The position numbers and the translations under genes were made by a program. From positions 1 through 64,000 of the forward strand of contig NZ_JACEHE010000020.1 in assembly GCF_013778455.1 (NCBI RefSeq): DNA of 64,000 nucleotides, given 5' to 3'. The notes beneath the pieces are model-generated. The model did not search any database and had not been told where the DNA came from. It saw nothing but the letters and a program-made list of their open reading frames with translations. This document shows, piece by piece, positions 16,040 through 24,005 of the stretch. This DNA is from Streptomyces himalayensis subsp. himalayensis. Its GTDB lineage: Bacteria > Actinomycetota > Actinomycetes > Streptomycetales > Streptomycetaceae. Position 1 is the stretch's first letter; each line of letters begins with the position of its first letter.

Positions 16040-16929
16040 CGCACACCACCCGACCCGGCCTCGACCCCCACGGCTCCCAAGCGGCGCACGTGGCGGAGCG
16101 TGGCACGCAGATGCATCCGGTACTCGCGTACGTCCTCGGTTGTCGGGCAGTCGCTCCGCCACGGCTTCTCAGGGCCGACGAAGTGCACAAGGCGCGCTCG
16201 CGGGTCCGCGCGCAGCGGCCGGTCCACCACGCGGCGCACCCAGTCCCCTCGCTGCAGGAACCGAGCCACCTCGAACCGGTTGAACGCCGTGTCCACGGGA
16301 TGAGCCGCCCGCGTGGCAAGCAGCCACAGATTCAGCGCGTCCTGGTCGTTGTGAAGAATGTGCCGACGCCCGGCAGCAAGGGCCCACTTCGCCCCTGACC
16401 GCACGCGGTTCATCGTCGCGGTGTGCAGCCACAGCACGCCGGCGTTGTAGTAGGGGCGTCCGCGCACGGAAGGGAAGCGGTCGGCGAGCCCGGGCAGGGC
16501 CGGACACTCCCCCACAGATGGGTTGAACTCGTCCCGGACCGCACCGACCCGGTCCGCCGGCAGGCGGTCGAGCGGTTCGGCGAGATCTCCGCGGACCAGG
16601 ACGTCGCTGTCGACGTAGATCAGGTAGGGACGGCGGACGAACTGAGGCGTGAACTGGAACCGCAGATAGGTGGTGACGCTGATGTAGTGGCCCTCCACCA
16701 GCAGCGCCCTCGCCGCCGGCCTGGCCCACCGTAGATCGAATGAACCGAACCCGACCCGCTTCGCGATCGCCGCAAGCAGACAGGCGTGTGCGGGAGCCAG
16801 GTCCAGGGTCAGCACTCGCACGGCTGTGGTGCGGCGTGCTGCGGGGCCGATACCGTCCGCGAGGGACGTGATGGCCGTGAGCGCCGGTAGTAGGTACCGC
16901 TCGTCCACGCAGAGCCCGAACGCATGCAA
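16036..16929 (-). CDS. Family 8 glycosyltransferase, 297 aa
   Basis: GT8 features in order: an N-terminal VDERYLLPALTAITSL strand, the DxD motif in LIYVDSDVLVRGDLAEPL, then PYYNAGVLWLHTATMN and NDQDALNLWL, and the C-terminal LVHFVGPEKPWR. This is the layout of glycogenin/LgtC-type retaining galactosyl- or glucosyltransferases. It is the first sugar-transfer gene after two HATPase genes (39 bp downstream of the second), so the operon probably starts at the HATPase promoter. Acceptor and donor are unknown. Confidence 0.8.
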   Translation of the reverse strand: MHAFGLCVDERYLLPALTAITSLADGIGPAARRTTAVRVLTLDLAPAHACLLAAIAKRVGFGSFDLRWARPAARALLVEGHYISVTTYLRFQFTPQFVRRPYLIYVDSDVLVRGDLAEPLDRLPADRVGAVRDEFNPSVGECPALPGLADRFPSVRGRPYYNAGVLWLHTATMNRVRSGAKWALAAGRRHILHNDQDALNLWLLATRAAHPVDTAFNRFEVARFLQRGDWVRRVVDRPLRADPRARLVHFVGPEKPWRSDCPTTEDVREYRMHLRATLRHVRRLGAVGVEAGSGGVR

Positions 16930-16968
16930 GACAATCTCCTGACGTGGTGGTGTGTCGTACGGGGCCGG

Positions 16969-17214
16969 TCACTGAGCCGCGAAGGGCTGCGCTTCACATG
17001 GCTGGAGGACAGCGCGTACGGTCTTGCCGCCGCTCTCCCGCAGGAACCAGGTCACTTCACCGCCGAACTGGCGTATCAGGTGCAGGCCTCGACCACGCTC
17101 GTCCTCCGGCCCGGCCTTGATCACCTCGTCGAAGCGGGAAAACGCAGGCACTGGGTCCGATACCTCGATGACGAGGCATTCGTCCTCGAGGGCAGCGACG
17201 GGGTGGATGGTCAC
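16969..17214 (-). CDS. Half-length HATPase (anti-sigma kinase-like) protein, 81 aa
   Basis: The protein carries only the C-terminal half of a Bergerat ATP-binding fold: the G1 box LVIEVSDPVPAF and the G2 box DERGRGLHLIRQFGG. The N box present in the upstream neighbour (ELATNAVQH) is missing. The two align across this half, so it looks like a partial tandem duplication. Its GTG start at 17214 overlaps the neighbour's stop. Without an N box it is unlikely to bind ATP on its own; it may bind the partner or be degenerate. It precedes the GT8 gene by 39 bp in the same direction. Confidence 0.65.
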   Translation of the reverse strand: MTIHPVAALEDECLVIEVSDPVPAFSRFDEVIKAGPEDERGRGLHLIRQFGGEVTWFLRESGGKTVRAVLQPCEAQPFAAQ

Positions 17215-17672
17215 GGGAGGTCTCCGTGTGTCGGGCGGTGGCTCATTGGGCTCGGACTGAGGAGGAAGCGGGCCCAGACCGTCTTGCCCAGCGGGCTGCG
17301 GGGGTGGTGACCGGTCTCGTCGGCGAGGGCTGCGACAAGTTGCAGGCCACGACCGTGCTCATCGTCCGGTCCTGCCGTGACGGGATCAGGGCGACGAGTG
17401 CTGGCGTCGGACACCTCGATCAGGCAGCAAGTGTCTTCAGCGGTCAGACGGACTTCGAAGAGGTGACCGGCTCGGTGCCCGTGTTGCACGGCGTTGGTGG
17501 CCAGTTCACTGGAGACCAGGACCACTCGGTCGATGTCGTCCTGAACGTAACCCCAGGTCTTGAGCGCCTTGCCAACCTGGCTACGGACCAGGGCAACGCA
17601 TTTGGGGGTGGATGTGAACTGCATCTTCCACTGCTGTGCGGCCTGTTGGTCGGGTGTCGTTGTCGGGAGCAT
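17211..17672 (-). CDS. ATP-binding HATPase protein (RsbW/SpoIIAB-like), 153 aa
   Basis: A complete small Bergerat ATPase: N box VLVSSELATNAVQHG near residue 60, G1 box CLIEVSDASTRRP, and G2 box DEHGRGLQLVAALAD. Streptomycete genomes hold many such proteins, often paired with XRE regulators as in the whiJ/abaA-type loci, where they modulate the regulator. The start is ATG 17672, after the good ribosome binding site GAGGGG; upstream frame extension is not needed. It heads the leftward operon and diverges from the XRE gene across 155 bp that contain a perfect dyad. Confidence 0.8.
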   Translation of the reverse strand: MLPTTTPDQQAAQQWKMQFTSTPKCVALVRSQVGKALKTWGYVQDDIDRVVLVSSELATNAVQHGHRAGHLFEVRLTAEDTCCLIEVSDASTRRPDPVTAGPDDEHGRGLQLVAALADETGHHPRSPLGKTVWARFLLSPSPMSHRPTHGDLP

Positions 17673-17747
17673 CGCGTCCCCTCGTCGCGGGCGGTAGTGG
17701 AGCTTCAGCTCACCGCAGGAAGGGGTCACAGAATGAGGCCATCGTGA

Positions 17748-17764
17748 TTACCCAACGTGGGTAA
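17748..17764. promoter_or_regulatory. Perfect 7-3-7 dyad, candidate XRE operator
   Basis: TTACCCA-ACG-TGGGTAA is a perfect inverted repeat midway between the divergent HATPase operon (start 17672) and the XRE regulator (start 17828). It is A/T-rich for this genome, and the overall position matches an autoregulatory operator that would control both transcription units. The protein that binds it is not shown. Confidence 0.65.
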
Positions 17765-17827
17765 AATCCGGGGTGGTTTGACTCCCCAGACCGCCCACAG
17801 ACTGCGGGGCGAGGAAGAGGGACCCGA

Positions 17828-19141
17828 GTGTCCGGACCGCAGCCCCACCGCGCACTTCCGCCGGAGTTACTGGCCAGCCCTGAATGGCGAGAGGCATGCC
17901 GTGTCCGGGACTTCGGCCGCATCTTCCGCCTGGTCAAAGTGAAGGCGGGGATCTATCCCTCGCGTATCGCGGCCCTGTGCGGCATGACGCCCAGCCGGGT
18001 CGGCGAGATCATGGCCGGACGTCGCAGCCTGGCGCACATCGACGTGATCGAGCGGGTCGCCGATGGACTACGTATCCCCGGCGCGATGCTGGGCCTTGCT
18101 CACCGGCCTTGGGAGATCCCACAGCCGGTCCGTACACGAGGAAGCGTCCCGGAGCCGGAACCACAGGCCGCTCACGAACCGGTCACTGAGGCTGTGCCCA
18201 GCGACGGTTTCGACGACCTGATGGCACTGGCCGACGGGCAGGTCAACCGCTCCACGCTTGCCGCGCTCCGCTCCTCGGTGGAGGACTACTGGCGCCGCGA
18301 CGACCAGCACGGCGGCGCGCCTTTACGGCCCGCCGTCGTGGGGCATCTGCGTTATGTCACCCAGCTGATGACCGGCGCCGACAGCGCTCTGCGCAATGAT
18401 CTGCAGTCGCTGGCCGCTGAACTGGCCCGCCTCGCAGGCTGGGCGTACTTCGACGCCCGTCAGTACAGCACCGCGCGCACCTACTTCGCCCAGGCCCTCA
18501 GCCTCTCCCGCGGGCAGGGCGATCGGCTGTTCATCGCCAACGTTCTCTCCTGCATGAGTCTGCAGGCCACCTACGACGGCAACCCGATGGACGCCGTGGC
18601 GCTCGCCTGCAAGGCCCAGGACATGGCCCGATCCGCTGGCGGCCAGCCCTTGGTGATGTCCATGCTCCACATGCGCGAAGCCTTCGCTCATGCCACTCTG
18701 CGCGATGCCGCCAGCTGCCACCAAGCCCTCGACCGGTCCCGTGACACCTACGAACACGGACGTGGTCGTGAGGATGAAGCACCTTCCTGGGTGCGCTACT
18801 TCGACGAAACCAAACTCGTCGTCGATACAGGGATCGCCCTGGCCAGACTCGGAGAAGCGGCCCGCGCCGAACCACTCATCGCCGAAGGGCTGCGACGGGA
18901 GAAGGCCGGCCAGCAGCGCGGGCGCGCCTTCCACGCCTTCTGGCTCGCCAGCACCCAGCTCCAGCAGGGCAAGCTCGATGAGGCCTGTCGCAGTGCCGGG
19001 CTCGCCCTGGAGCTGACGGCGTCCATCGACTCCCCGCGCGTGGCAGGCCATGTTCAGGAATTCCAGCGGCGCCTCGGGCCGTACGCTCGCGAGGCGCCGG
19101 TGCTCGCCTTCGAGCAGCGGATGCGGGAGAGGCTCGGCTAG
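17828..19141 (+). CDS. XRE-family regulator with TPR-like region, 437 aa
   Basis: The N-terminal HTH (residues about 42-72) reads YPSRIAALCGMTPSRVGEIMAGRR followed by a helix pair, typical of XRE/Cro proteins. Residues about 150-430 are helical with repeated A-A-L spacing (RTYFAQALSLSRGQG, ALACKAQDMARSAGG, ALDRSRDTYEHG) as in TPR arrays of streptomycete regulators that sense a ligand or partner. The GTG start at 17828 follows GAGGAAGAGGGAC. It is divergent from the HATPase/glycosyltransferase operon and probably its regulator. The stop overlaps the end of the convergent Nudix gene by 4 bp. Confidence 0.8.
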   Translation: MSGPQPHRALPPELLASPEWREACRVRDFGRIFRLVKVKAGIYPSRIAALCGMTPSRVGEIMAGRRSLAHIDVIERVADGLRIPGAMLGLAHRPWEIPQPVRTRGSVPEPEPQAAHEPVTEAVPSDGFDDLMALADGQVNRSTLAALRSSVEDYWRRDDQHGGAPLRPAVVGHLRYVTQLMTGADSALRNDLQSLAAELARLAGWAYFDARQYSTARTYFAQALSLSRGQGDRLFIANVLSCMSLQATYDGNPMDAVALACKAQDMARSAGGQPLVMSMLHMREAFAHATLRDAASCHQALDRSRDTYEHGRGREDEAPSWVRYFDETKLVVDTGIALARLGEAARAEPLIAEGLRREKAGQQRGRAFHAFWLASTQLQQGKLDEACRSAGLALELTASIDSPRVAGHVQEFQRRLGPYAREAPVLAFEQRMRERLG

Positions 19142-19677
19142 GCGCTCGTGGTGGCCTCGTCCAGGAGCAGGTAGAGCAGACCGACCAGGCTGCCGCTGCT
19201 GACAATCTCCCGGCGGTCGATCATCCCGCGGATCTGCGAGAGCGGGATCCACTCGATGCGGTCCGACTCGTTCGCTTCCGTCGGCGGCCCCGTATAGGTG
19301 GCACCGTCAGCTCGGAAGACGTGGTGCTCGGAATCAGTGATGCCGTTCGCCGGCTGGGCGTAGACCAGGGGCTTGATGGCCTCCACACGCCAGCCGGTCT
19401 CCTCCTCGACCTCGCGGGCGGCCGCCTGCTCCGGCGTTTCATCCTCTTCGATGAGGCCCATGGGCAGTTCCCAGCCCCACGTGTCGGTGACGAAGCGGTG
19501 GCGCCACATCATCAGAACCCGCTTCTGATCGTCGACCACGGCGGCCACCGCCAGGTGTCGCATGCGTACGACATGGTGTTCCCAGCGGCGCCCGTCGGGC
19601 TGCTGGACGTCCACGAGCCACAGGTTGACCCACGGGTTGCTGTAGATCTGCCGTTCGCCATGGACCCTCCACTGCAT
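19138..19677 (-). CDS. Nudix hydrolase, 179 aa
   Basis: The Nudix box GX5EX7REUXEEXGU is fully present: G followed by LIEED, E, TPEQAAA, then REVEEETGW. The upstream WGWELPMG and downstream AQPANGITDSEHHVF are typical of the ADP-sugar pyrophosphatase-like subgroup, which cleaves nucleoside diphosphate-X bonds. In this setting it may clean up nucleotide sugars or pathway intermediates. It is convergent with the XRE gene (4-bp overlap of stops). The start is ATG 19677 and no gene lies directly upstream. Confidence 0.85.
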   Translation of the reverse strand: MQWRVHGERQIYSNPWVNLWLVDVQQPDGRRWEHHVVRMRHLAVAAVVDDQKRVLMMWRHRFVTDTWGWELPMGLIEEDETPEQAAAREVEEETGWRVEAIKPLVYAQPANGITDSEHHVFRADGATYTGPPTEANESDRIEWIPLSQIRGMIDRREIVSSGSLVGLLYLLLDEATTSA

Positions 19678-20284
19678 GAGGTCAACTCCCTTTCACCGTT
19701 GCGGTCTCCAGCATGTCACTTAGACGAGAAATCGTCCGCCCTGCTTCAGAGCGAACGTCCCCCACGACCTGGTCGCGGTCTCCATCTCCTCGTTGGCCTC
19801 GCCGGTCCCGATGCCGCGCCGTACCTTTGCCGGAGAATACGGAGGAGCCGATTCACGGTCGTCCCTCGACTCCACCCTCACCGCATCCGCCCTCAGGACG
19901 CCGTTGCCTGTCAGCGAGCGGGCGACGGCACGACGTTCTGCCGGCCTGCGTAGTAGCTCTCTCCCTTTCTGCTGACTCCCCAAGAAGGTCTGTTTGTCCC
20001 TGCCCGTGATCCGGCTTGCCATCGAGGCCCGAGACAGCACCGCCCACTACGGTGTCCCAGCTCCACAAGACTGAGCCGCTGACGCTCTGCGCCCCGCATC
20101 CCCGATCTCCAGCCCACCGCCGAGAAGCGGTAGCCGAAGGCCGTGCCTAGTCACTCGGTGGGTGTCTTGGACCACCCCACATGCACCTTGGGCCCTGTCC
20201 AGCAAGTCAACGAGGCAGTTGGCCTTCACGCGCACGTAGCGGTGCCCTTGGGAGCAGTGCCGCTCCCTCGGGTTACCTGGAAGG
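19678..20284. other. Gene-poor stretch, about 600 bp
   Basis: Short open frames occur on both strands but none has recognisable sequence or a ribosome binding site. The right end may include further decayed IS110 sequence, since the adjoining fragment stops abruptly. Confidence 0.4.
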
Positions 20285-20458
20285 TCACGGAACCTCTCCG
20301 TGGGACCGGAGCCAGTCCAGCAGCCGCTGGTATCCCTCCGGGGTGGTCTCGAACTGCTCGGTGGCCAGGTGCCGGCCGATGCTGTCGATGACCGCGGCCT
20401 GGTGGAGATCGGTGTGGGTGTCGATCCCGCCGATGACGCTTATCTCGTCTGCTGCCAT
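20285..20458 (-). mobile_element. Remnant of IS110-family transposase N-terminus
   Basis: ATG 20458 opens a 57-residue frame with ISVIGGIDTHTDLHQAAVID, the start of the DEDD RuvC-like domain of IS110 transposases, and then HLATEQFETTPEGYQRLLDW. The frame stops after RSHGEV, where an intact transposase continues with GVEGTGSYG. The rest of the element is not recognisable. It is a dead insertion scar near the NACHT gene. Confidence 0.7.
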
Positions 20459-20692
20459 GCTGGTGTGTGCTGCCCTTCCAAATCTCGCGTGCGGAGGGCA
20501 CGCGCCGGTCGGGCAGACGGACAAGACAGTGGTGGGGACCTCTGGCCAGGCTCCTATTAGGTCACAGTCACCCGGCCGGCCACGCGCCAAGCGGCATCGC
20601 CCGGCAGGCCGACGATTCCCCAAAAGGACAACCGAAGCGTCAGTCAGGCGGAGAGTCAGACCTCCGGGCGATGCCATGGCCAATCCTCACTG

Positions 20693-22831
20693 TCAGGCGA
20701 TCGGCCGAGTGTCCCGGCCGATCCAGTCCTGCAGGGCATGGTGACGGAACTGGACAGCAATTCCGGAGAGCCGGAACAGGCCGGCATCGTAGGCCCAGTC
20801 GAGAAACGGCCCCAGCCTGCGGCGGGGGAAGCGGCGGTGAGCGATCAGGATCGGGACAGCGATCGCGTACAGAGTCCAGGCTGAATCGCAGGTTCGACCG
20901 ATGCCGATGGCCAGTCCCAGCCAGAGCCCAAGTACTGCTCCGTCACCGAAGGCAGTCCAGGACAGCCATGGGTAGGCCGCCAGGTTGGCCGCTCCGAATC
21001 CGGCGCTGAATGCCAGCCCGTAGCACGTCAGAACGACGGCCTGGAATGCCAGTGCCTGCCCCATCAGTCGGCTTGGCTGACTGACGGCCGATGGCCGACG
21101 GGCCAGGACAATCTCCGTGGCGAGGACCAGCCCGACGGAGACGAAGGAGAGTCCGTATGCCTGTCCGACTCTGGGTCCGTATCCCTGGCTGAACCAGATG
21201 CCGAAGGCGTAGCCGACCGTCAAACCGGCCACGGGCCACACCAGCGCAAACAGCATCCGGCGCCTGCCCGACGGAGTACGCAGCAGAGAGGTGTCCAGTC
21301 CACGTAAGCGGGCAGCGCTCCGGCCCGCTCGGGCGATCACCCAAATGACCAAGAGCAGCCCGGCCAACAAAAGCGCGCGTCCAGGGGCGTAAGGCGGGAT
21401 CCAGTACGAGGTCGTGGCGTGGTAGTGGCTCAGCGCGAACAGCAGGAACAGCGCAGTCAGCACCCCTTGAAGGACCATGGAGACGATGCGCGGCATGTAG
21501 CCGCCAGCCACGCGCCACAGCTGGTGTGGGTAGAAGTCGGCTCCTGAGCGGCCCTGCTGGCGGGCCATGGCGAGGTGGCGGGCCAGAGTGCCGAGCCACT
21601 GACGGACCTCGGATTCCGAATAGCCGGTCCCCGAATACTGGTGCTGGGCAACCGACTCCGGCAGGAGTCGCGCGAGCAGAAAATCGCGCAACCCGCCCTC
21701 AGGCAGCCTGGTCAGTTCCTCAGGCTTCCCATGGTTGAGATAGGTCGCCACGGTGACGAACAGCCACAGCGGTGAGCACAGCAGTCGAGCGAGCGGGCTG
21801 TCCGGATGGTTCGTGAGGTGCTCGTCGATGGGGCGCCACCGATCCGCAACCTTTCCATCCGGAGAGCGTCCGGGGAACCGATAGGCCAAGTGTTGCCGCA
21901 CGCGATCGATGTCGAGAGGCAGAAGGGAGACGACCGCGGCGTCTTGAAGCACCGGCACTTCGCCGGGGCGCATTGCAGGACTGCTGGACTGCTCCAGACG
22001 GCGGTAGAGGTCGGCTCGGCAAGTGACCACGATGGGCTGCGGCCCGTGGTGCCCGTGTGTGTTAAGTGCGCGGATCACCGCTAGAGCGCGTGTGGGGTCG
22101 GCTCCTTCGGGGTCCATCTCGTCCAGACCGTCGAGGATCGGCAACACCCAGCCCGCTCGAACGAGTTCTCTTGCATGTCGGCGCTTCAGCGGATGGGCTC
22201 CGCTGGATATCTGACGGACGATCCAATCGTCCAGAAGTTTGGCTACGGTCGCGGGCGCCATGTCCGGGGAGGCGAGGCGGGAATCCTCGAAGCTGGGGAG
22301 GCTGAGCCGTACCGGGACCAAGCGGCCGCGCTCAGTCGGCTCTTGCTTCTGTGAGTCAATCAGGTCGAGCAGCAACTGCATTACGAGCACTGTTTTGCCA
22401 GCCCCGGCGTTTCCAAGCACGACCAGCCTGCCTCTGCGCAGCCCGGTGTAGAAGGCCGCGATGGTCGACAGCGATCCATCGCCCGACTTTTCATCATCCC
22501 GCCACCGCACCAGGTCGAGTTCGGTCCGATGGAACTCCAGGTCGGCCGCCTCGGGATCACCAGCGTCCGCCAGGAGACGATCGCGAACATCGGCCTCCTG
22601 ACGGCGCACCGAGCTGGCCAGGGTCTGCGCCCAGCCCAGCAGTGCCTCGTGCTGTTGGGGTAAGGCAACGATGATGTCGCCGTTGCCCTCGTGCTGAAGG
22701 GTGACGTCGCCACCACCGCTGTCGACCTGGTAGAGGCTTCCCCACACGGTCGATCGGCTCACGGACTGTGAGGTGGCCCTGCGGCGGCGTCCCCACTTTC
22801 CCCAGGCGTCAGGCAAGTTCGGCAGCCTCAC
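20693..22831 (-). CDS. NACHT-domain NTPase with membrane C-terminus, 712 aa
   Basis: Walker A LVVLGNAGAGKTVLVMQLLL lies at residues about 136-155; Walker B with the NACHT-type extra acidic residues, VLPILDGLDEMD, at 229-240. The C-terminal 300 residues contain six to eight hydrophobic segments, starting near MVLQGVLTALFLLFALS and including LLLAGLLLVIWVIARAG, so the protein is membrane-anchored. NACHT ATPases are STAND-type switches; many bacterial ones defend against phage. Near the N-terminus lies GSLYQVDSGGGDVTL, a motif also found twice in its upstream partner. The start ATG 22831 overlaps that partner's stop (ATGA), indicating a two-gene unit. Confidence 0.75.
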   Translation of the reverse strand: MRLPNLPDAWGKWGRRRRATSQSVSRSTVWGSLYQVDSGGGDVTLQHEGNGDIIVALPQQHEALLGWAQTLASSVRRQEADVRDRLLADAGDPEAADLEFHRTELDLVRWRDDEKSGDGSLSTIAAFYTGLRRGRLVVLGNAGAGKTVLVMQLLLDLIDSQKQEPTERGRLVPVRLSLPSFEDSRLASPDMAPATVAKLLDDWIVRQISSGAHPLKRRHARELVRAGWVLPILDGLDEMDPEGADPTRALAVIRALNTHGHHGPQPIVVTCRADLYRRLEQSSSPAMRPGEVPVLQDAAVVSLLPLDIDRVRQHLAYRFPGRSPDGKVADRWRPIDEHLTNHPDSPLARLLCSPLWLFVTVATYLNHGKPEELTRLPEGGLRDFLLARLLPESVAQHQYSGTGYSESEVRQWLGTLARHLAMARQQGRSGADFYPHQLWRVAGGYMPRIVSMVLQGVLTALFLLFALSHYHATTSYWIPPYAPGRALLLAGLLLVIWVIARAGRSAARLRGLDTSLLRTPSGRRRMLFALVWPVAGLTVGYAFGIWFSQGYGPRVGQAYGLSFVSVGLVLATEIVLARRPSAVSQPSRLMGQALAFQAVVLTCYGLAFSAGFGAANLAAYPWLSWTAFGDGAVLGLWLGLAIGIGRTCDSAWTLYAIAVPILIAHRRFPRRRLGPFLDWAYDAGLFRLSGIAVQFRHHALQDWIGRDTRPIA

Positions 22832-23307
22832 TCCAGCTCAATGTCCGTGCCACCGTCGACCTGGTGGACCGGTCCAGAGATCGAACCGGAGACCGTCTGA
22901 TCACCGCGGGGCACGGCTCGCGGAGGTTGCGGTGCCCCTGCCGGTGGCGTCGGGGGCGGGGTGGGCGTCGAAGAACTGGTTTTGATCTTGACTGAGCCAG
23001 TTGCCCCACGCATCTGGTATACGCCTCCGCCGACGTTCGCCGCCACGTGCTGTCCGCCTCCACTGGGGCGGTACTGGAGCACCAACCCCCAAATGGTCAC
23101 GATGAGACTGGCGATGGCGACGAACAAACCCGCCACCCCGGCCAGCGAGGTCGCCTTTTCCAGCCCCACGCGGTTGAAGTACCAGATGAGGCCACCCGAA
23201 GTCACAGCCGTCACGATTCCGCCGGACCACGCCAGAGCTTTCCCCGTCATGACAGCATCATCGAGGATGCGCAGGCGTCGCACAGCTAAATTGCGCCACT
23301 GCGCCAT
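22828..23307 (-). CDS. Membrane partner of NACHT protein, 159 aa
   Basis: The start is ATG 23307 (MAQWRNLAVRRL). Two membrane segments follow (about residues 24-44, WSGGIVTAVTSGGLIWYF; and 52-76, SLAGVAGLFVAIASLIVTIW). The C-terminal half is soluble, proline/threonine-rich, and carries two copies of the motif also seen in the NACHT protein: GGVYQMRGATGSVKI and GPVHQVDGGTDIEL. No enzymatic motif is visible. The stop overlaps the NACHT start, so the proteins are made together and may interact, with the shared motif as a possible contact or oligomerisation element. That role is inference. Confidence 0.65.
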   Translation of the reverse strand: MAQWRNLAVRRLRILDDAVMTGKALAWSGGIVTAVTSGGLIWYFNRVGLEKATSLAGVAGLFVAIASLIVTIWGLVLQYRPSGGGQHVAANVGGGVYQMRGATGSVKIKTSSSTPTPPPTPPAGAPQPPRAVPRGDQTVSGSISGPVHQVDGGTDIELE

Positions 23308-23447
23308 GATTCCGGTACGTGGGGATGATGGGCTCCGCGCCCTCGCTGCGCAGGCTGCTGGCAGCCTCCAGCTGGTCCAGCGGAACGGGATGCAACCGAC
23401 CGTAGACAACTATTCACACCCGCGGCTACGCCCCGTAGCCTCCCACC

Positions 23448-24005
23448 ATGGAATGGTTAACGGCCGCTTGCTGGGGGGCGTTTGGTGGCTTCGCGATGGA
23501 GGCTCTTGACTTCATCCGAGCGGTCCGGTGGCATCGCAAATGGCCGTGGCTGATCGAGTCGGCCTCTTTGGACCTGGGCCAGCCGCAGGCCCATAGGCAT
23601 GTCCGGCCTGGAGAGGAGAACTTGCCTGCCACGGGCTTCGGCGCCTATTTGGCGTCCGGGGTCTTCCGGATCGTGGTCTCTGGGGGCCTCGCTGGCGCGA
23701 TCGCGGCGAGCGCTCCACCGGGAACGGTCACGCCGTGGGTGTCGCTCATTTCGGGCGTTGGCTCGCTGGCGATCCTGGAGCGGCTTCTCACGCTGGTCCC
23801 CTTGCTTGTCAGATACGGCAAGGACGCCGTTGTCGGAATGGTGGAGGCTCACCAGGCCCAGCAGGCACAGCAGCAGTCGCAGACGCTGCCGCCCGCTGGT
23901 CCAGCAGTTCCTGGGCCGATGAATCCGGGCACTCCTTCTACGGGCAGCGCTGGCATCGCCTCGCCCGCTCAGCCGGATCCGGGCCCGGGGGGAGTGGTTC
24001 AGTGA
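23448..24005 (+). CDS. Membrane protein with Gln/Pro-rich tail, 185 aa
   Basis: The protein begins MEWLTAACWGAFGGFAMEAL, a hydrophobic N-terminal helix, and has two further hydrophobic stretches (FGAYLASGVFRIVVSGGLAG and PWVSLISGVGSLAILERLLT). The C-terminal 50 residues are rich in Q, A, P and G (QAQQAQQQSQTLPPAGPAVP). It is transcribed away from the NACHT unit; 140 bp separate the two starts. Its stop overlaps the start of the next gene (GTGA). I do not recognise the family. Position and membrane nature make a shared role with the NACHT pair possible, not proven. Confidence 0.6.
   Translation: MEWLTAACWGAFGGFAMEALDFIRAVRWHRKWPWLIESASLDLGQPQAHRHVRPGEENLPATGFGAYLASGVFRIVVSGGLAGAIAASAPPGTVTPWVSLISGVGSLAILERLLTLVPLLVRYGKDAVVGMVEAHQAQQAQQQSQTLPPAGPAVPGPMNPGTPSTGSAGIASPAQPDPGPGGVVQ

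Noticed and set aside
19720..20068. Possible small genes on either strand
   Set aside because: No ribosome binding site, no recognisable protein text, codon bias poor.
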